DNA of 48,756 nucleotides, taken from positions 1 to 48,756 of the forward strand of contig DASYEM010000064.1 of assembly GCA_036499025.1 (NCBI GenBank), read 5' to 3'. This DNA comes from Parvibaculum sp036499025 (GTDB lineage Bacteria; Pseudomonadota; Alphaproteobacteria; Parvibaculales; Parvibaculaceae). The notes beneath the pieces are model-generated. The model did not search any database and was not told the DNA's origin. It saw only the letters and a list, made by a program, of their open reading frames with translations. Both the position numbers and the translations under genes were made by a program. Every line of letters starts with the position of its first letter. The stretch's first letter is position 1. This document shows, piece after piece, positions 17,186 to 25,470 of this stretch.

Positions 17186-18433
17186 GTGACCGACCAGGCC
17201 GCAGTCATCGACGATGGGCACATCCGCAATCGCCGCCTGAAGGATGCTGTCCATCAATATAAGGCTGCCTCCCGCGCCGGGCTCATGGAGCGCGCCTTCA
17301 CCGCTGTCTTTTCCGGCCTCGTCTATCCGCAGATATGGGAAGACCCGGTCATCGATCTCGAAGCCCTGTCGCTGACGCCCGACGCCCATGTGGTGACCAT
17401 CGCGTCCGGCGGCTGCAACGTAATGTCCTATCTCGCCGCCGGTCCCGCCCGCATCACGGCGGTCGATCTCAATCGCGCCCATGTGGCGCTGACGCGGCTG
17501 AAGCTCGCCGGCGCGGCGCATTTGCCGTCCTACGAACACTTCTTCCGCTTCTTCGGCCGCGCCGATGCGCCCGCCAACATGGAAGCCTACCGCTTCTTCC
17601 TGCGCGACCGGCTCGACGCTGAAACGCTTGCCTATTGGGAGCGCCGCTCCGTTTCGCTGCGCCGCCGCATCTCGCTTTTTTCGCGCGGCTTTTACCGCAA
17701 CGGTCTCCTCGGCCACTTCATTGGTTGGGCCCATCTCGCCGCGCGCCTCTACGGCGTCGATTTTCGCCCGCTTCTGAAAGCCCGCTCGCTGGCCGAACAG
17801 CGCGCCTTCTTCAACGCGAAGCTCGCGCCGCTCTTCGACATGAAACTCGTGCGCCGCATCGCCGACAACCCGGCGTCGCTTTACGGCCTAGGCATTCCGC
17901 CCGCGCAATATGAAAAACTCTGCGGCGGGCGTCCGATGCACGAGGTCCTGCGCGAGCGTCTGGAACGCCTCGTCTGCGACTTTGAAATCAACGACAATTA
18001 TTTCGCCCAGCAGGCTTTCGGCCGCCAATATGCGTCAGGCGAAAATCCGTCGCTGCCGCCTTATCTGCAGCGCCGCAACTTCTCCGCCCTTCAGGCCAAT
18101 GCCGGTCGCGTCGCGGTTCTCAATCAGGGCTTCACCGAATTCCTGCGCGGGCAGGGCGCGGCGAGCGCCGACCGCTACGTGCTGCTCGACGCCCAGGACT
18201 GGATGACCGACGCGCAGCTCAACGATCTCTGGCTGGAAGTCACTCGCACCGCGCGCCCCGGCGCCCGCGTTATTTTCCGCACCGCCGCCGAGCCGAGCCT
18301 GCTGCCGGGTCGCCTCGCGCCGGACATTCTCGCCCGCTGGAAATATCACTACGAAGCTTCCCTCGGTTGGACCTCGCGCGACCGCTCTTCGATCTATGGC
18401 GGCTTCCATCTCTACACATTCGAGGGTTGACCC
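17186..18433 (+). CDS. btaA: BtaA, diacylglycerol 3-amino-3-carboxypropyltransferase
   Basis: A 415-residue protein of the DUF3419/BtaA family. It moves the 3-amino-3-carboxypropyl group of SAM to diacylglycerol, making diacylglycerylhomoserine, the first step to the betaine lipid DGTS. Family features are LVYPQIWEDP (45-54), the SAM-binding VVTIASGGCNVMSYL (69-83), TAVDLNRAHVAL (91-102), and C-terminal VLLDAQDWM and IFRTAAEPS. The GTG at 17186 is preceded by GAGGAGAG and gives the usual family length; the frame is open further upstream without homology. The next gene begins at the stop (TGACCCATGA), giving a btaAB operon. Confidence 0.92.
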
Positions 18434-19087
18434 ATGACGCTGGCCGATGTCGATCACGCGAGCCTGATGGACAAGGTCTACCGCCAGCAGCGCCACATCT
18501 ACGACCTGACGCGCCGTTATTATCTTCTGGGCCGCGACCGCATGATCGTTGGCCTCGACGCAGCGCCGGGTGCACGGGTACTGGAAGTCGGCTGCGGCAC
18601 GGGCCGCAACCTCGTCGCGGCGGCCCACGCTTTTCCGCAAGGCGTTTTCTACGGCATGGACATCTCTTCCGAGATGCTGGCTTCCGCCCAGGCCGCTGCC
18701 TCGCGCGCACATCTCGCGAGCCTCGCCTTCGCGCAAGGCGACGCAACAAACTTCGATCCCGGCCGCGCCTTCGGGCAAACGGGCTTCGAGCGGGTCTTCA
18801 TGTCCTATACGCTGTCGATGATCCCCGACTGGCGCGCGGCGCTCGGCTCCGCCGTCTCAAACCTCGTGTCGGGTGGCGAACTCCACATTATCGATTTCGG
18901 CCAACAGGAGCGCCTGCCGCGCTGGTTCAAATCGTTTCTCTTCAAATGGCTGGCAGTGTTTCATGTCAGCCCCCGGGCCGATCTGCGCGACGCGCTTGCC
19001 GATCTCGCCCGCACGAACCGCGCCGCGCTGACCTTCCGCCCGCTTTATCGCGGCTATGCCTGGCACGCGGTGCTGCGTCTGCCCTAA
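18434..19087 (+). CDS. btaB: BtaB, diacylglycerylhomoserine N-methyltransferase
   Basis: A 217-residue class I SAM methyltransferase with VLEVGCGTGRN at 49-59, YGMDISSEML near 74-83, SYTLSMIPDW near 124-133 and a GGELHIIDFG segment. Next to btaA this is the enzyme that adds three methyl groups to diacylglycerylhomoserine to give diacylglyceryl-N,N,N-trimethylhomoserine. The protein is membrane-associated by substrate rather than by helices. The size fits BtaB of Rhodobacter and Sinorhizobium. It starts almost directly after btaA, and its TAA interlocks by four bases with the convergent methyltransferase gene. Confidence 0.9.
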   Translation: MTLADVDHASLMDKVYRQQRHIYDLTRRYYLLGRDRMIVGLDAAPGARVLEVGCGTGRNLVAAAHAFPQGVFYGMDISSEMLASAQAAASRAHLASLAFAQGDATNFDPGRAFGQTGFERVFMSYTLSMIPDWRAALGSAVSNLVSGGELHIIDFGQQERLPRWFKSFLFKWLAVFHVSPRADLRDALADLARTNRAALTFRPLYRGYAWHAVLRLP

Positions 19088-19854
19088 GCGGCCTTCGCCA
19101 TATAGAGATGCGCTTCATACTGCACCTCGATCATCCCGCCCTCCGCCTCGATTGTCTTCGCAAATGCCGGTAGCAAAGCTTCTCTTTGTTCTGTCGTCAG
19201 CAATTGCAAATCCGATCGCGTCTTCAGGAAGTCGATATAGCCCGACGTGCTGAGCCGCCAGCGCCACGGATAGGCTTTGTGAATGACGGGCAAGAAATAT
19301 CCCGACGCATCGAAAAGCCCGGAAACCGGCCCGCCGGGCAAATACCAGCTCTCCGGCGGTAGACCCCATGCACCCGGCGCGATCTCGTCATAGATGCGTT
19401 GAAACGCGGCCAGCATTGTGTCCGACAATCCGACCGGCACATTGCCGAAGACCGCTAGCGTTCCGCCGGGCGCCAGCGCCTCGGCGGCTTTCCCAAATCG
19501 AATATCGGCGTCGATCCAGTGCCAGCACTGCGCGGCGGCGAGCAGCTTGAATGCCTTCGGCTTCACCGGCAGCGCCTCGAAGGTTGCCGTTGCGAATGCG
19601 ATGCCCGGAAATTCCGCAAGGCTCTCTTTCGCCACGCGGATGAGATCGGGCCCCGGGTCGGATGTGAGAATTTTCAGTCCGCGCCGTGCAAACCCACGCG
19701 TCGCCTGTCCCGTTCCGCAACCGACTTCAAGCATCGCGTCACCCGGCACGAGATCCGCTTCCGCCATGATGTCATCGAAAAGTCGATCGGGATAAGTCGG
19801 CCGCACGCCGTCATAAAGCGCCGCCACCTTGTCGAAGCTGAAGCGTATGTCCAT
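19084..19854 (-). CDS. Class I SAM-dependent methyltransferase
   Basis: A 256-residue methyltransferase with the N-terminal FDKVAALYDGVRPTYP (7-22) typical of a widespread Methyltransf_11/25 group. The SAM motif MLEVGCGTGQ is at 41-50, followed by AAQCWHWID near 106-114 and a late LAPGGTLAVFG strand. The substrate is unknown; remembered relatives are poorly characterised small-molecule methyltransferases. It converges on btaB with interlocked stops, so it is not in that operon, although a lipid role cannot be ruled out. It is followed on the same strand, 93 bases away, by nothing coupled: the MFS gene lies upstream of it. Confidence 0.8.
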   Translation of the reverse strand: MDIRFSFDKVAALYDGVRPTYPDRLFDDIMAEADLVPGDAMLEVGCGTGQATRGFARRGLKILTSDPGPDLIRVAKESLAEFPGIAFATATFEALPVKPKAFKLLAAAQCWHWIDADIRFGKAAEALAPGGTLAVFGNVPVGLSDTMLAAFQRIYDEIAPGAWGLPPESWYLPGGPVSGLFDASGYFLPVIHKAYPWRWRLSTSGYIDFLKTRSDLQLLTTEQREALLPAFAKTIEAEGGMIEVQYEAHLYMAKAA

Positions 19855-19947
19855 GGGATAACCCTCCGCAGCCTGAGCGAAAGACTATTCCCACAACATG
19901 CAAAGTCCAGCCGATGTCGGCGGCCATTTCGTCGCAGACGCGTCTCG

Positions 19948-21171
19948 TCAGGCGTGCGCTTTCGCCGGCACGAACCGTTCCATGTCCGGCAGGAATACGG
20001 CCAGCAATCCGATCAGCGGCAGGAAAGCGCAGAGGCTGTAGACGAAACCGATGCTGGTCATGTCTGCAAGCTCGCCCAGCACCGCGGCGCCCAATCCGCC
20101 CATGCCGAACGCAAAGCCGAAGAACAATCCCGCGACCGTGCCGACGCGACCGGGCAGCAATTCCTGTGCGTAGACGATGATGGCCGGAAAGGCCGAAGCG
20201 AGAATGACGCCGATGGGAACGGTGAGCACACTGGTCCAGAACAGGTTCGCATGCGGCAGCACCACCGTGAACGGCAGCACGCCGAGGATCGAACCCCAGA
20301 TCACATATTTGCGCCCGAAGCGATCGCCCAGCGGCCCGCCGATGATCGTGCCTGCGGCGACAGAGCCGAGGAAAATGAACAGCAGCACCTGCGCCGTCTC
20401 GACCGGCGTGTGAAACTTGTCGATCAGGTAAAACGTGTAATAGCTGGTGAGGCTCGCGAGATAGAAATACTTCGAGAAGATCAGCGCCATCAGAATGCCG
20501 ATGGACGTGCCGATCTGCCTGCGCGTCAGCGACATCGAGCGCGTCAGCACGGCTGCCGCTTTCGCCGCCGCCGCCGCGCGCCGTTTGTACCAGCCACCGA
20601 CATTCCACAGCAGCACCATGCCGAGCGCCGCCGTGATCGAGAACCAGGCGATGCTGCCCTGGCCGCGCTGAATGACGATCAGCGCCGCGAGCAGCGGCCC
20701 GACGGCGGAACCCAGATTGCCGCCGACCTGAAAGAAGGACTGCGCGAACCCATGCCGCCCGCCCGACGCCATGCGCGCGATACGCGAGGCTTCGGGATGG
20801 AACACCGAAGACCCGGTGCCGATCAGCATTGCCGCCGCGAGGATCGCGCCGAAACTCGTCGCAAGCGAAAGCACGACGAGCCCCACCAGCGTGAAACCCA
20901 TGCCGATGGAAAGTGAATAGGGCCGCGCTTGTCTGTCGGTGTAATAGCCGACCACCGGCTGTAGCAGCGACGCTGTGATCTGATAGACGAAGGTGATGAG
21001 CCCGATCTGGCCGAAGTCGAGCGAGAACTCGGTCTTCAGCATCGGATAAATCGCCGGCAGCAACGACTGCATCATGTCGTTGAGAAAATGAGAAAAGCTC
21101 AGCGCGGTCAGCACGGCCACAGCCGTATTGCGTTCCGTGGTGCTGTCCAGTGTCGCCGTTGCCTGACTCAT
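19948..21171 (-). CDS. fsr: MFS exporter, fosmidomycin-resistance (Fsr) type
   Basis: A 407-residue major facilitator with about 12 transmembrane segments. The N-terminal LSFSHFLNDMMQSLLPAIYP (24-43), the YYTDRQARPYSL loop after helix 2, GTGSSVFHPEASRIAR near 117-132 and AQSFFQVGGNLGSAVGP near 141-157 are diagnostic of the Fsr group. Fsr proteins export fosmidomycin and related compounds by proton antiport, and natural substrates are mostly unknown. A highly basic loop (YKRRAAAAAKAAA) sits in the middle, as usual for MFS proteins. It is read towards the methyltransferase at 19084 with 93 bases between, possibly co-transcribed. Confidence 0.88.
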   Translation of the reverse strand: MSQATATLDSTTERNTAVAVLTALSFSHFLNDMMQSLLPAIYPMLKTEFSLDFGQIGLITFVYQITASLLQPVVGYYTDRQARPYSLSIGMGFTLVGLVVLSLATSFGAILAAAMLIGTGSSVFHPEASRIARMASGGRHGFAQSFFQVGGNLGSAVGPLLAALIVIQRGQGSIAWFSITAALGMVLLWNVGGWYKRRAAAAAKAAAVLTRSMSLTRRQIGTSIGILMALIFSKYFYLASLTSYYTFYLIDKFHTPVETAQVLLFIFLGSVAAGTIIGGPLGDRFGRKYVIWGSILGVLPFTVVLPHANLFWTSVLTVPIGVILASAFPAIIVYAQELLPGRVGTVAGLFFGFAFGMGGLGAAVLGELADMTSIGFVYSLCAFLPLIGLLAVFLPDMERFVPAKAHA

Positions 21172-21186
21172 TTTTCGATACTCTGG

Positions 21187-22404
21187 TTAGGAGAAGGCCG
21201 CTATCCCCGTGATTTCGCGTCCGAGGATCAGCGCATGCACGTCATGCGTGCCTTCGTAAGTGTTCACCGCTTCGAGGTTCATGGCGTGGCGGATGACGTG
21301 ATATTCGTCCGAAACGCCGTTGCCGCCATGCATGTCGCGCGCGACGCGGGCAATATCAAGAGCCTTGCCGCAATTGTTGCGCTTCATCAGCGAAATCGCC
21401 GCGGGCGCCGCCGTGCCCGCATCGAACATGCGGCCAAGTTGCAGGCATCCCTGAAGCCCGAGCGTGATTTCGGTCTGCATATCTGCAAGCTTCTTCTGGA
21501 TCAGCTGGTTCGCGGCAAGAGGCCGTCCGAACTGTTTGCGCTCCAGCGTGTAGGTCCGCGCCGCATGCCAGCAGAATTCCGCCGCGCCCATCGCCCCCCA
21601 GGCAATGCCATAGCGGGCCCGGTTGAGACAGCCGAAAGGACCGGCGAGCCCGCGCACATTCGGCAGCAGGTTTTCCTCCGGCACGAAAACGTCCTGTAAC
21701 GAAATCTCGCCCGTCACCGAGGCGCGCAGCGAAAATTTGCCTTCGATCTTCGGCGTCGTGAAACCCTTGAAGGCGCGCTCGACGACAAAGCCGCGAATGA
21801 TGTCGTCATCCGTCTTTGCCCAGACGACCGCGAGATCGGCGATGGGTGCATTGGTGATCCACATCTTCGCGCCGTTGAGGATGTAACCTCCATCGATTTT
21901 TTTGGCGCGCGTCTTCATCGACCCGGGATCGGAACCGTGATCGGGTTCGGTCAACCCAAAGCAGCCGACCCATTCGCCGGTTGCGAGCTTGGGGAGATAT
22001 TTCTCGCGCTGCGTCTCCGTGCCGTATGCATAGATCGGATGCATCACCAGCGAGGACTGCACGCTCATCGCCGAGCGATAGCCGCTGTCCACGCGCTCGA
22101 CTTCCCGTGCCGCAAGTCCGTAGCAGACATAAGACAATCCCGCGCAACCGTATTTCTCCGGCAGCGTCGGCCCGAGCATGCCCTGCGCGCCCATCTCGTT
22201 CATGATCTCGCGGTGAAATACCTCATGCCGATTGGCTTCCTTGACGCGCGTCATCAGCCGTTCCTGCGCGAAGGCGCGGGCCGCATCGCGCACCAGCCGT
22301 TCTTCCTCGGTCAGTTGCTCTTCCAGCAGCAGCGGATCCTGCCAGTTGAACGGGGCGAGCGGCGGATTGGCTTTTGCGTCGGGCGTTGCAGCGGCTTGGG
22401 ACAT
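21187..22404 (-). CDS. gcdH: Glutaryl-CoA dehydrogenase
   Basis: A 405-residue acyl-CoA dehydrogenase that decarboxylates glutaryl-CoA to crotonyl-CoA with FAD and electron-transfer flavoprotein, in lysine, tryptophan and aromatic catabolism. WQDPLLLEEQLTEEE (21-35), SYVCYGLAAREVERVDSGYRS, GCFGLTEPDHGSDPGSM and the C-terminal NTYEGTHDVHALILGREITG are glutaryl-CoA dehydrogenase signatures. The catalytic base is E384 in YEGTHD. The ATG at 22404 follows GAGGTC and gives the normal length; the open frame further upstream is not conserved. It is divergent from an ArsR-type regulator and 15 bases from the fsr start on the same strand, suggesting one transcript. Confidence 0.93.
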   Translation of the reverse strand: MSQAAATPDAKANPPLAPFNWQDPLLLEEQLTEEERLVRDAARAFAQERLMTRVKEANRHEVFHREIMNEMGAQGMLGPTLPEKYGCAGLSYVCYGLAAREVERVDSGYRSAMSVQSSLVMHPIYAYGTETQREKYLPKLATGEWVGCFGLTEPDHGSDPGSMKTRAKKIDGGYILNGAKMWITNAPIADLAVVWAKTDDDIIRGFVVERAFKGFTTPKIEGKFSLRASVTGEISLQDVFVPEENLLPNVRGLAGPFGCLNRARYGIAWGAMGAAEFCWHAARTYTLERKQFGRPLAANQLIQKKLADMQTEITLGLQGCLQLGRMFDAGTAAPAAISLMKRNNCGKALDIARVARDMHGGNGVSDEYHVIRHAMNLEAVNTYEGTHDVHALILGREITGIAAFS

Positions 22405-22550
22405 GATGACCTCGCGGAATGCAGGATTTCGCCGCTCATATAGCAGGGCAAGGACCGACTGGCGAGCATCCCGCTTGGGCCAATAGTCGCGCACCATGCC
22501 CTTCCGGCTGCCCGCAAAGGCCAAGTATGACGGATTGAGCGGCACTCATG

Positions 22551-22568
22551 GTTCGGTTAAGGTCGAAC
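22551..22568. promoter_or_regulatory. Inverted repeat GTTCG-N8-CGAAC, possible ArsR-type operator
   Basis: Two perfect five-base arms flank eight bases directly ahead of the regulator start at 22570, in the divergent gcdH/regulator region. The placement would allow autorepression. Short arms make chance occurrence possible. Confidence 0.35.
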
Positions 22569-22569
22569 T

Positions 22570-23268
22570 ATGAAAGAAGGTCCGGTCATCGCTTCCGTCG
22601 CCGCCTTGCTCGGCGATCCCGCGCGCGGCAACATCCTCACCGCGCTGATGGATGGTCGCGCTCTGACGGTCAGCGAACTTGCGGGCGCTGCTGGCGTCAC
22701 GATCCAGACGGCAAGCGGCCATCTCTCGAAACTCGAGGCGGCAAATCTGCTCGTCGCTGTGAAGCAGGGGCGGCATCGCTATTTCCGCCTCTCAGGTCCC
22801 GACGTCGCGCAGGTTCTGGAAGCCTTGATGGGCCTTGCCGAACGCACTGGCGCAAAACGCATCCGCACCGGCCCGAAGGACGCCGCGCTGCGCACCGCGC
22901 GCGTCTGTTACGATCACCTTGCAGGCGAACGCGGCGTTGAAATGTTGAGCGGTCTGAAACAAAAGGGTCTGATCGACGGCGAGGACGATCTCGCTTTGAC
23001 GCCGCGCGGCCGAAAATATTTCACGGCTTTCGGCATCGATCTCGAGGCGCTGGAAAAGAAGCGCCGCCCGCTCTGCCGCACCTGCCTCGACTGGAGCGAG
23101 CGCAGCAATCATCTGGGCGGCACGCTTGGCGTGGCGATCCTGGCTCAGATGATCGAAAAAGGCTGGGTTCGCCGCGACGCGGGCCGTGTGTTGACCTTCA
23201 ATCGGCGCGGGCTCGAAGAGTTCAGGGCCGCTTTCATCCCCGCTGCGCGGAAATCCCGCGCCGCCTAG
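22570..23268 (+). CDS. ArsR-type winged-helix transcriptional regulator
   Basis: A 232-residue regulator with an N-terminal winged helix (about 5-80): GDPARGNILTALMDGRALTV, then SELAGAAGVTIQTASGHLSKLEAANL split as helix-turn-helix and recognition helix, and the wing VKQGRHRYFRL. The extra 150-residue C-terminal part is longer than in classic ArsR repressors and carries a CRTCLDWSER motif near 177-186 whose two cysteines could bind a metal or sense redox state. It is divergent from gcdH, so regulation of gcdH-fsr is a reasonable guess. Its TAG interlocks by four bases with the convergent LysR gene. Confidence 0.8.
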   Translation: MKEGPVIASVAALLGDPARGNILTALMDGRALTVSELAGAAGVTIQTASGHLSKLEAANLLVAVKQGRHRYFRLSGPDVAQVLEALMGLAERTGAKRIRTGPKDAALRTARVCYDHLAGERGVEMLSGLKQKGLIDGEDDLALTPRGRKYFTAFGIDLEALEKKRRPLCRTCLDWSERSNHLGGTLGVAILAQMIEKGWVRRDAGRVLTFNRRGLEEFRAAFIPAARKSRAA

Positions 23269-24164
23269 GCGCCCGCCGACGCTGCATAAGCGCTGAGATG
23301 TTCGACCAGATGATCGAAGAGTAGCCGAACCCTCCGGCTCATTTTCAGATCCTCATGCATCACCAGCCACATCTCCATCGGAAAGCGGAGCGTGTTGTGC
23401 ATCACCGGCACAAGATCGGGATTGTGCATGGCGAGCTGCATCTGCGCCCCGCCAATGCCGACCCCGGCGCGCACCATGGCGAGCTGCGCGATCTCGTTAT
23501 CGGTCCTGATTCCGAAATTGTCTCGCGCCGGATAGTCGTCACCCATCTGCGTGCGCACGTAATCGGGACGGTTGTCATAGCCGATCAGCGTATGGCCCTC
23601 GATATCGTCGATGGAGGCAGGCAGCCCGTGGCGCTCGACATAAAGGCGATGCGCGTAAAGCAACACAGGTATCTCGCCGATCTTCCTGGCGATCAGCGCT
23701 TCTTGCTCGGGTCTCACCATGCGCACCGCAATGTCGGCGTCGCGGCGCAGCAGGTTCTCCCGCCTGTTGGACAGGAGCAGCTCGACGTCGATCTGCGGAT
23801 GCGTCTCGCGGAAGCTGGCCAGGATTTTCGGCATCACCTCGACGCCGATGACGTCCGATGCCGTCAGCCGCACCGTCCCGCGCGCTTCCTCGGCTTCACC
23901 CGAGGCGGCGCGGACCAGCGCCGCCGAAGCGCTCTCCATGGCCTCGGCATGGGGCACCAGCGCCAGCGTGCTCTCCGTGGGGGCGAGCCCGCCTTGCGAG
24001 CGGGTGAAGAGGGCGGAGCCCAGCGCCGCCTCCAGCGCATCGATATGGCGGCCCACCGTGGGCTGCGTCAGCCCCAGCGCCCGGGCTGCGCCAGACAGGC
24101 TGCCCTCCCGGACCACCGCCAACAGGGTTCGATAGAGCTCCCAGCCGGGTTCGATCTTGTTCAT
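23265..24164 (-). CDS. LysR family transcriptional regulator
   Basis: A 299-residue LysR regulator. The N-terminal winged helix covers about residues 8-66 (GSLSGAARALGLTQPTVGRH then LEAALGSALFTRSQGGL). The periplasmic-binding-like effector domain runs from about 93 (GTVRLTASDVIGVEVMP) to the end. It is divergent from an NAD-dependent epimerase/dehydratase gene, the usual arrangement for a LysR protein and its target. The 100-bp gap holds a CATTCATGAATG palindrome. The effector is unknown. Confidence 0.9.
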   Translation of the reverse strand: MNKIEPGWELYRTLLAVVREGSLSGAARALGLTQPTVGRHIDALEAALGSALFTRSQGGLAPTESTLALVPHAEAMESASAALVRAASGEAEEARGTVRLTASDVIGVEVMPKILASFRETHPQIDVELLLSNRRENLLRRDADIAVRMVRPEQEALIARKIGEIPVLLYAHRLYVERHGLPASIDDIEGHTLIGYDNRPDYVRTQMGDDYPARDNFGIRTDNEIAQLAMVRAGVGIGGAQMQLAMHNPDLVPVMHNTLRFPMEMWLVMHEDLKMSRRVRLLFDHLVEHLSAYAASAGA

Positions 24165-24205
24165 ACAAAAAAGTATAACGGCTCCCCGTATTTCGGCAAT
24201 TCATA

Positions 24206-24222
24206 TTCATTCATGAATGGAT
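24206..24222. promoter_or_regulatory. Palindrome CATTCATGAATG, likely LysR operator
   Basis: A perfect 12-bp palindrome at 24208-24219 lies in the divergent region between the LysR gene and the epimerase/dehydratase gene; pairing continues outwards after one mismatch. Closer to the LysR start, ATAC and GTAT flank six adenines (24165-24178). LysR proteins usually bind such dyads beside divergent targets. Confidence 0.45.
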
Positions 24223-24264
24223 CACCTTCTGTCCAACGAAGACGCGACAGAGGAGATCGATCCC

Positions 24265-25272
24265 ATGACCCGCACAGCTCTCATCATCGGCGCCACCGGC
24301 GGCATCGGCAGCGAAACGGCTTTGGCCCTCGGGGCGCGCGGCTGGCGGATCCGGGCGCTCAACCGCAACCCGGCCCGCGCCGCCCGCGACACGGCTCATC
24401 TTGGAAATGTCGAATGGGTGAAGGGCGATGCCATGAATGCCGCCGATGTCCTCAACGCTTCAAAGGGCATCGGCCTCGTCGTCCACGCCGCCAACCCGCC
24501 CGGCTACAAGAACTGGAAGGGCACGGCGCTCCCGATGCTCGAAAACTCCATCGCGGCGGCCAAGGCCGCAGGCGTCCGCCTCGTCTTTCCCGGCACGGTC
24601 TATAACTATGGCCCCGAGACTTTCCCCCTCGTCGCCGAAACCGCGCCCCAGCAGCCCCGCACCCGCAAGGGCGCCATCCGCGTCGCGATGGAACAGCGCC
24701 TGAAGCAGGCCTCGGAACAGGGCGTACCGGTCCTCATCGTCCGCGCCGGCGATTTCTTCGGTCCCTATGCGCAAAACAACTGGTTCGGTCAGGGGATCGT
24801 GAAGCCCGGCAAGCCTGTCCGCTCGGTCACCTATCCGGGCAGCCACAAGGTCGGCCATGCCTGGGCCTTCCTGCCGGATCTTGGCGAAACCATCGCGCGC
24901 CTCGTTGATCGCGAAGCCGACCTCGCCGCCTTCGACACGTTCCACTTCGGCGGTCACTGGTTCAACGAGGGCGTCGAGATGGCCCAGGCCACAGCCCGCG
25001 TCGCAGGCGTCCCGAAGGCGCGCATCAAACGCCTGCCCTGGGTCGCCATCATCCTCGCCGCGCCTTTCGTCGAGACCTTCCGCGAGATGCTGGAGATGCG
25101 TTACCTCTGGAAAAAGCCCCTCCAGCTCGACAACCGCAAGCTCGTCGCTTTTCTCGGGCAAGAGCCCCATACGCCGCTCGACCGCGCGCTCCACGTCACG
25201 CTCACCGGTCTTGGCTGCCTCAAATCTTCACCCGCGCCGCGCGCACAATTTGCCCTGGAAGGGAGAGCGTAA
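24265..25272 (+). CDS. NAD-dependent epimerase/dehydratase family oxidoreductase
   Basis: A 335-residue atypical/extended short-chain dehydrogenase. The Rossmann dinucleotide motif IIGATGGIGSETALAL lies at 6-21, followed by a VVHAANPPGYKNW segment near 74-86 and FPGTVYNYG near 109-117, where tyrosine may be catalytic although the strict YxxxK is not obvious. The ATG at 24265 follows GAGGAG. The divergent LysR gene suggests substrate-induced expression. Function beyond nucleotide-dependent redox or epimerase chemistry cannot be assigned. A 39-codon membrane-peptide gene starts two bases after its stop. Confidence 0.82.
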   Translation: MTRTALIIGATGGIGSETALALGARGWRIRALNRNPARAARDTAHLGNVEWVKGDAMNAADVLNASKGIGLVVHAANPPGYKNWKGTALPMLENSIAAAKAAGVRLVFPGTVYNYGPETFPLVAETAPQQPRTRKGAIRVAMEQRLKQASEQGVPVLIVRAGDFFGPYAQNNWFGQGIVKPGKPVRSVTYPGSHKVGHAWAFLPDLGETIARLVDREADLAAFDTFHFGGHWFNEGVEMAQATARVAGVPKARIKRLPWVAIILAAPFVETFREMLEMRYLWKKPLQLDNRKLVAFLGQEPHTPLDRALHVTLTGLGCLKSSPAPRAQFALEGRA

Positions 25273-25274
25273 TC

Positions 25275-25394
25275 ATGAGCTGGCCCACCGAAATCAAAAC
25301 CCGCGCCGAAGATATCGTCGTCCGCCTCGTTCTCTGCACCTTCATCGGTTACATCGCCATCTTCGCCCTCGGCGCCACGCGCTACGTGGCGTGA
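25275..25394 (+). CDS. Small single-pass membrane protein, 39 residues
   Basis: A short gene with ATG at 25275 and TGA at 25392-25394, preceded by GGAAGGGAGA at a fitting distance and separated by only two bases from the epimerase stop. The product begins MSWPTEIKTRAEDIVVRL and continues with a hydrophobic stretch (about residues 15-34), then ends in TRYVA. This looks like a short amphipathic or charged N-terminus plus one transmembrane helix. Size, ribosome site and tight coupling support a real gene. Function is unknown; it may anchor or modulate the upstream enzyme, which is speculation. Confidence 0.6.
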   Translation: MSWPTEIKTRAEDIVVRLVLCTFIGYIAIFALGATRYVA

Positions 25395-25412
25395 GCGGAT
25401 CGCGAGGCGCAA

Positions 25413-25446
25413 ACAAAAATGGCGGCGAGAGATACTCGCCGCCATT
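25413..25446 (-). terminator. Rho-independent terminator of nitronate monooxygenase gene
   Basis: AATGGCGGCGAG (25418-25429) and CTCGCCGCCATT (25435-25446) form a 12-bp perfect stem with a five-base loop. On the minus strand the hairpin runs into TTTTTGTTT, as needed to end the leftward nitronate monooxygenase transcript. The stem could also slow rightward transcription from the epimerase side. Confidence 0.85.
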
Positions 25447-25470
25447 CAAGATTTCCAACCTGACTTGCTT

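Noticed and set aside
19519..20916. A 465-codon open frame on the plus strand
   Set aside because: It runs antisense to the methyltransferase and the MFS transporter, both clearly recognisable.
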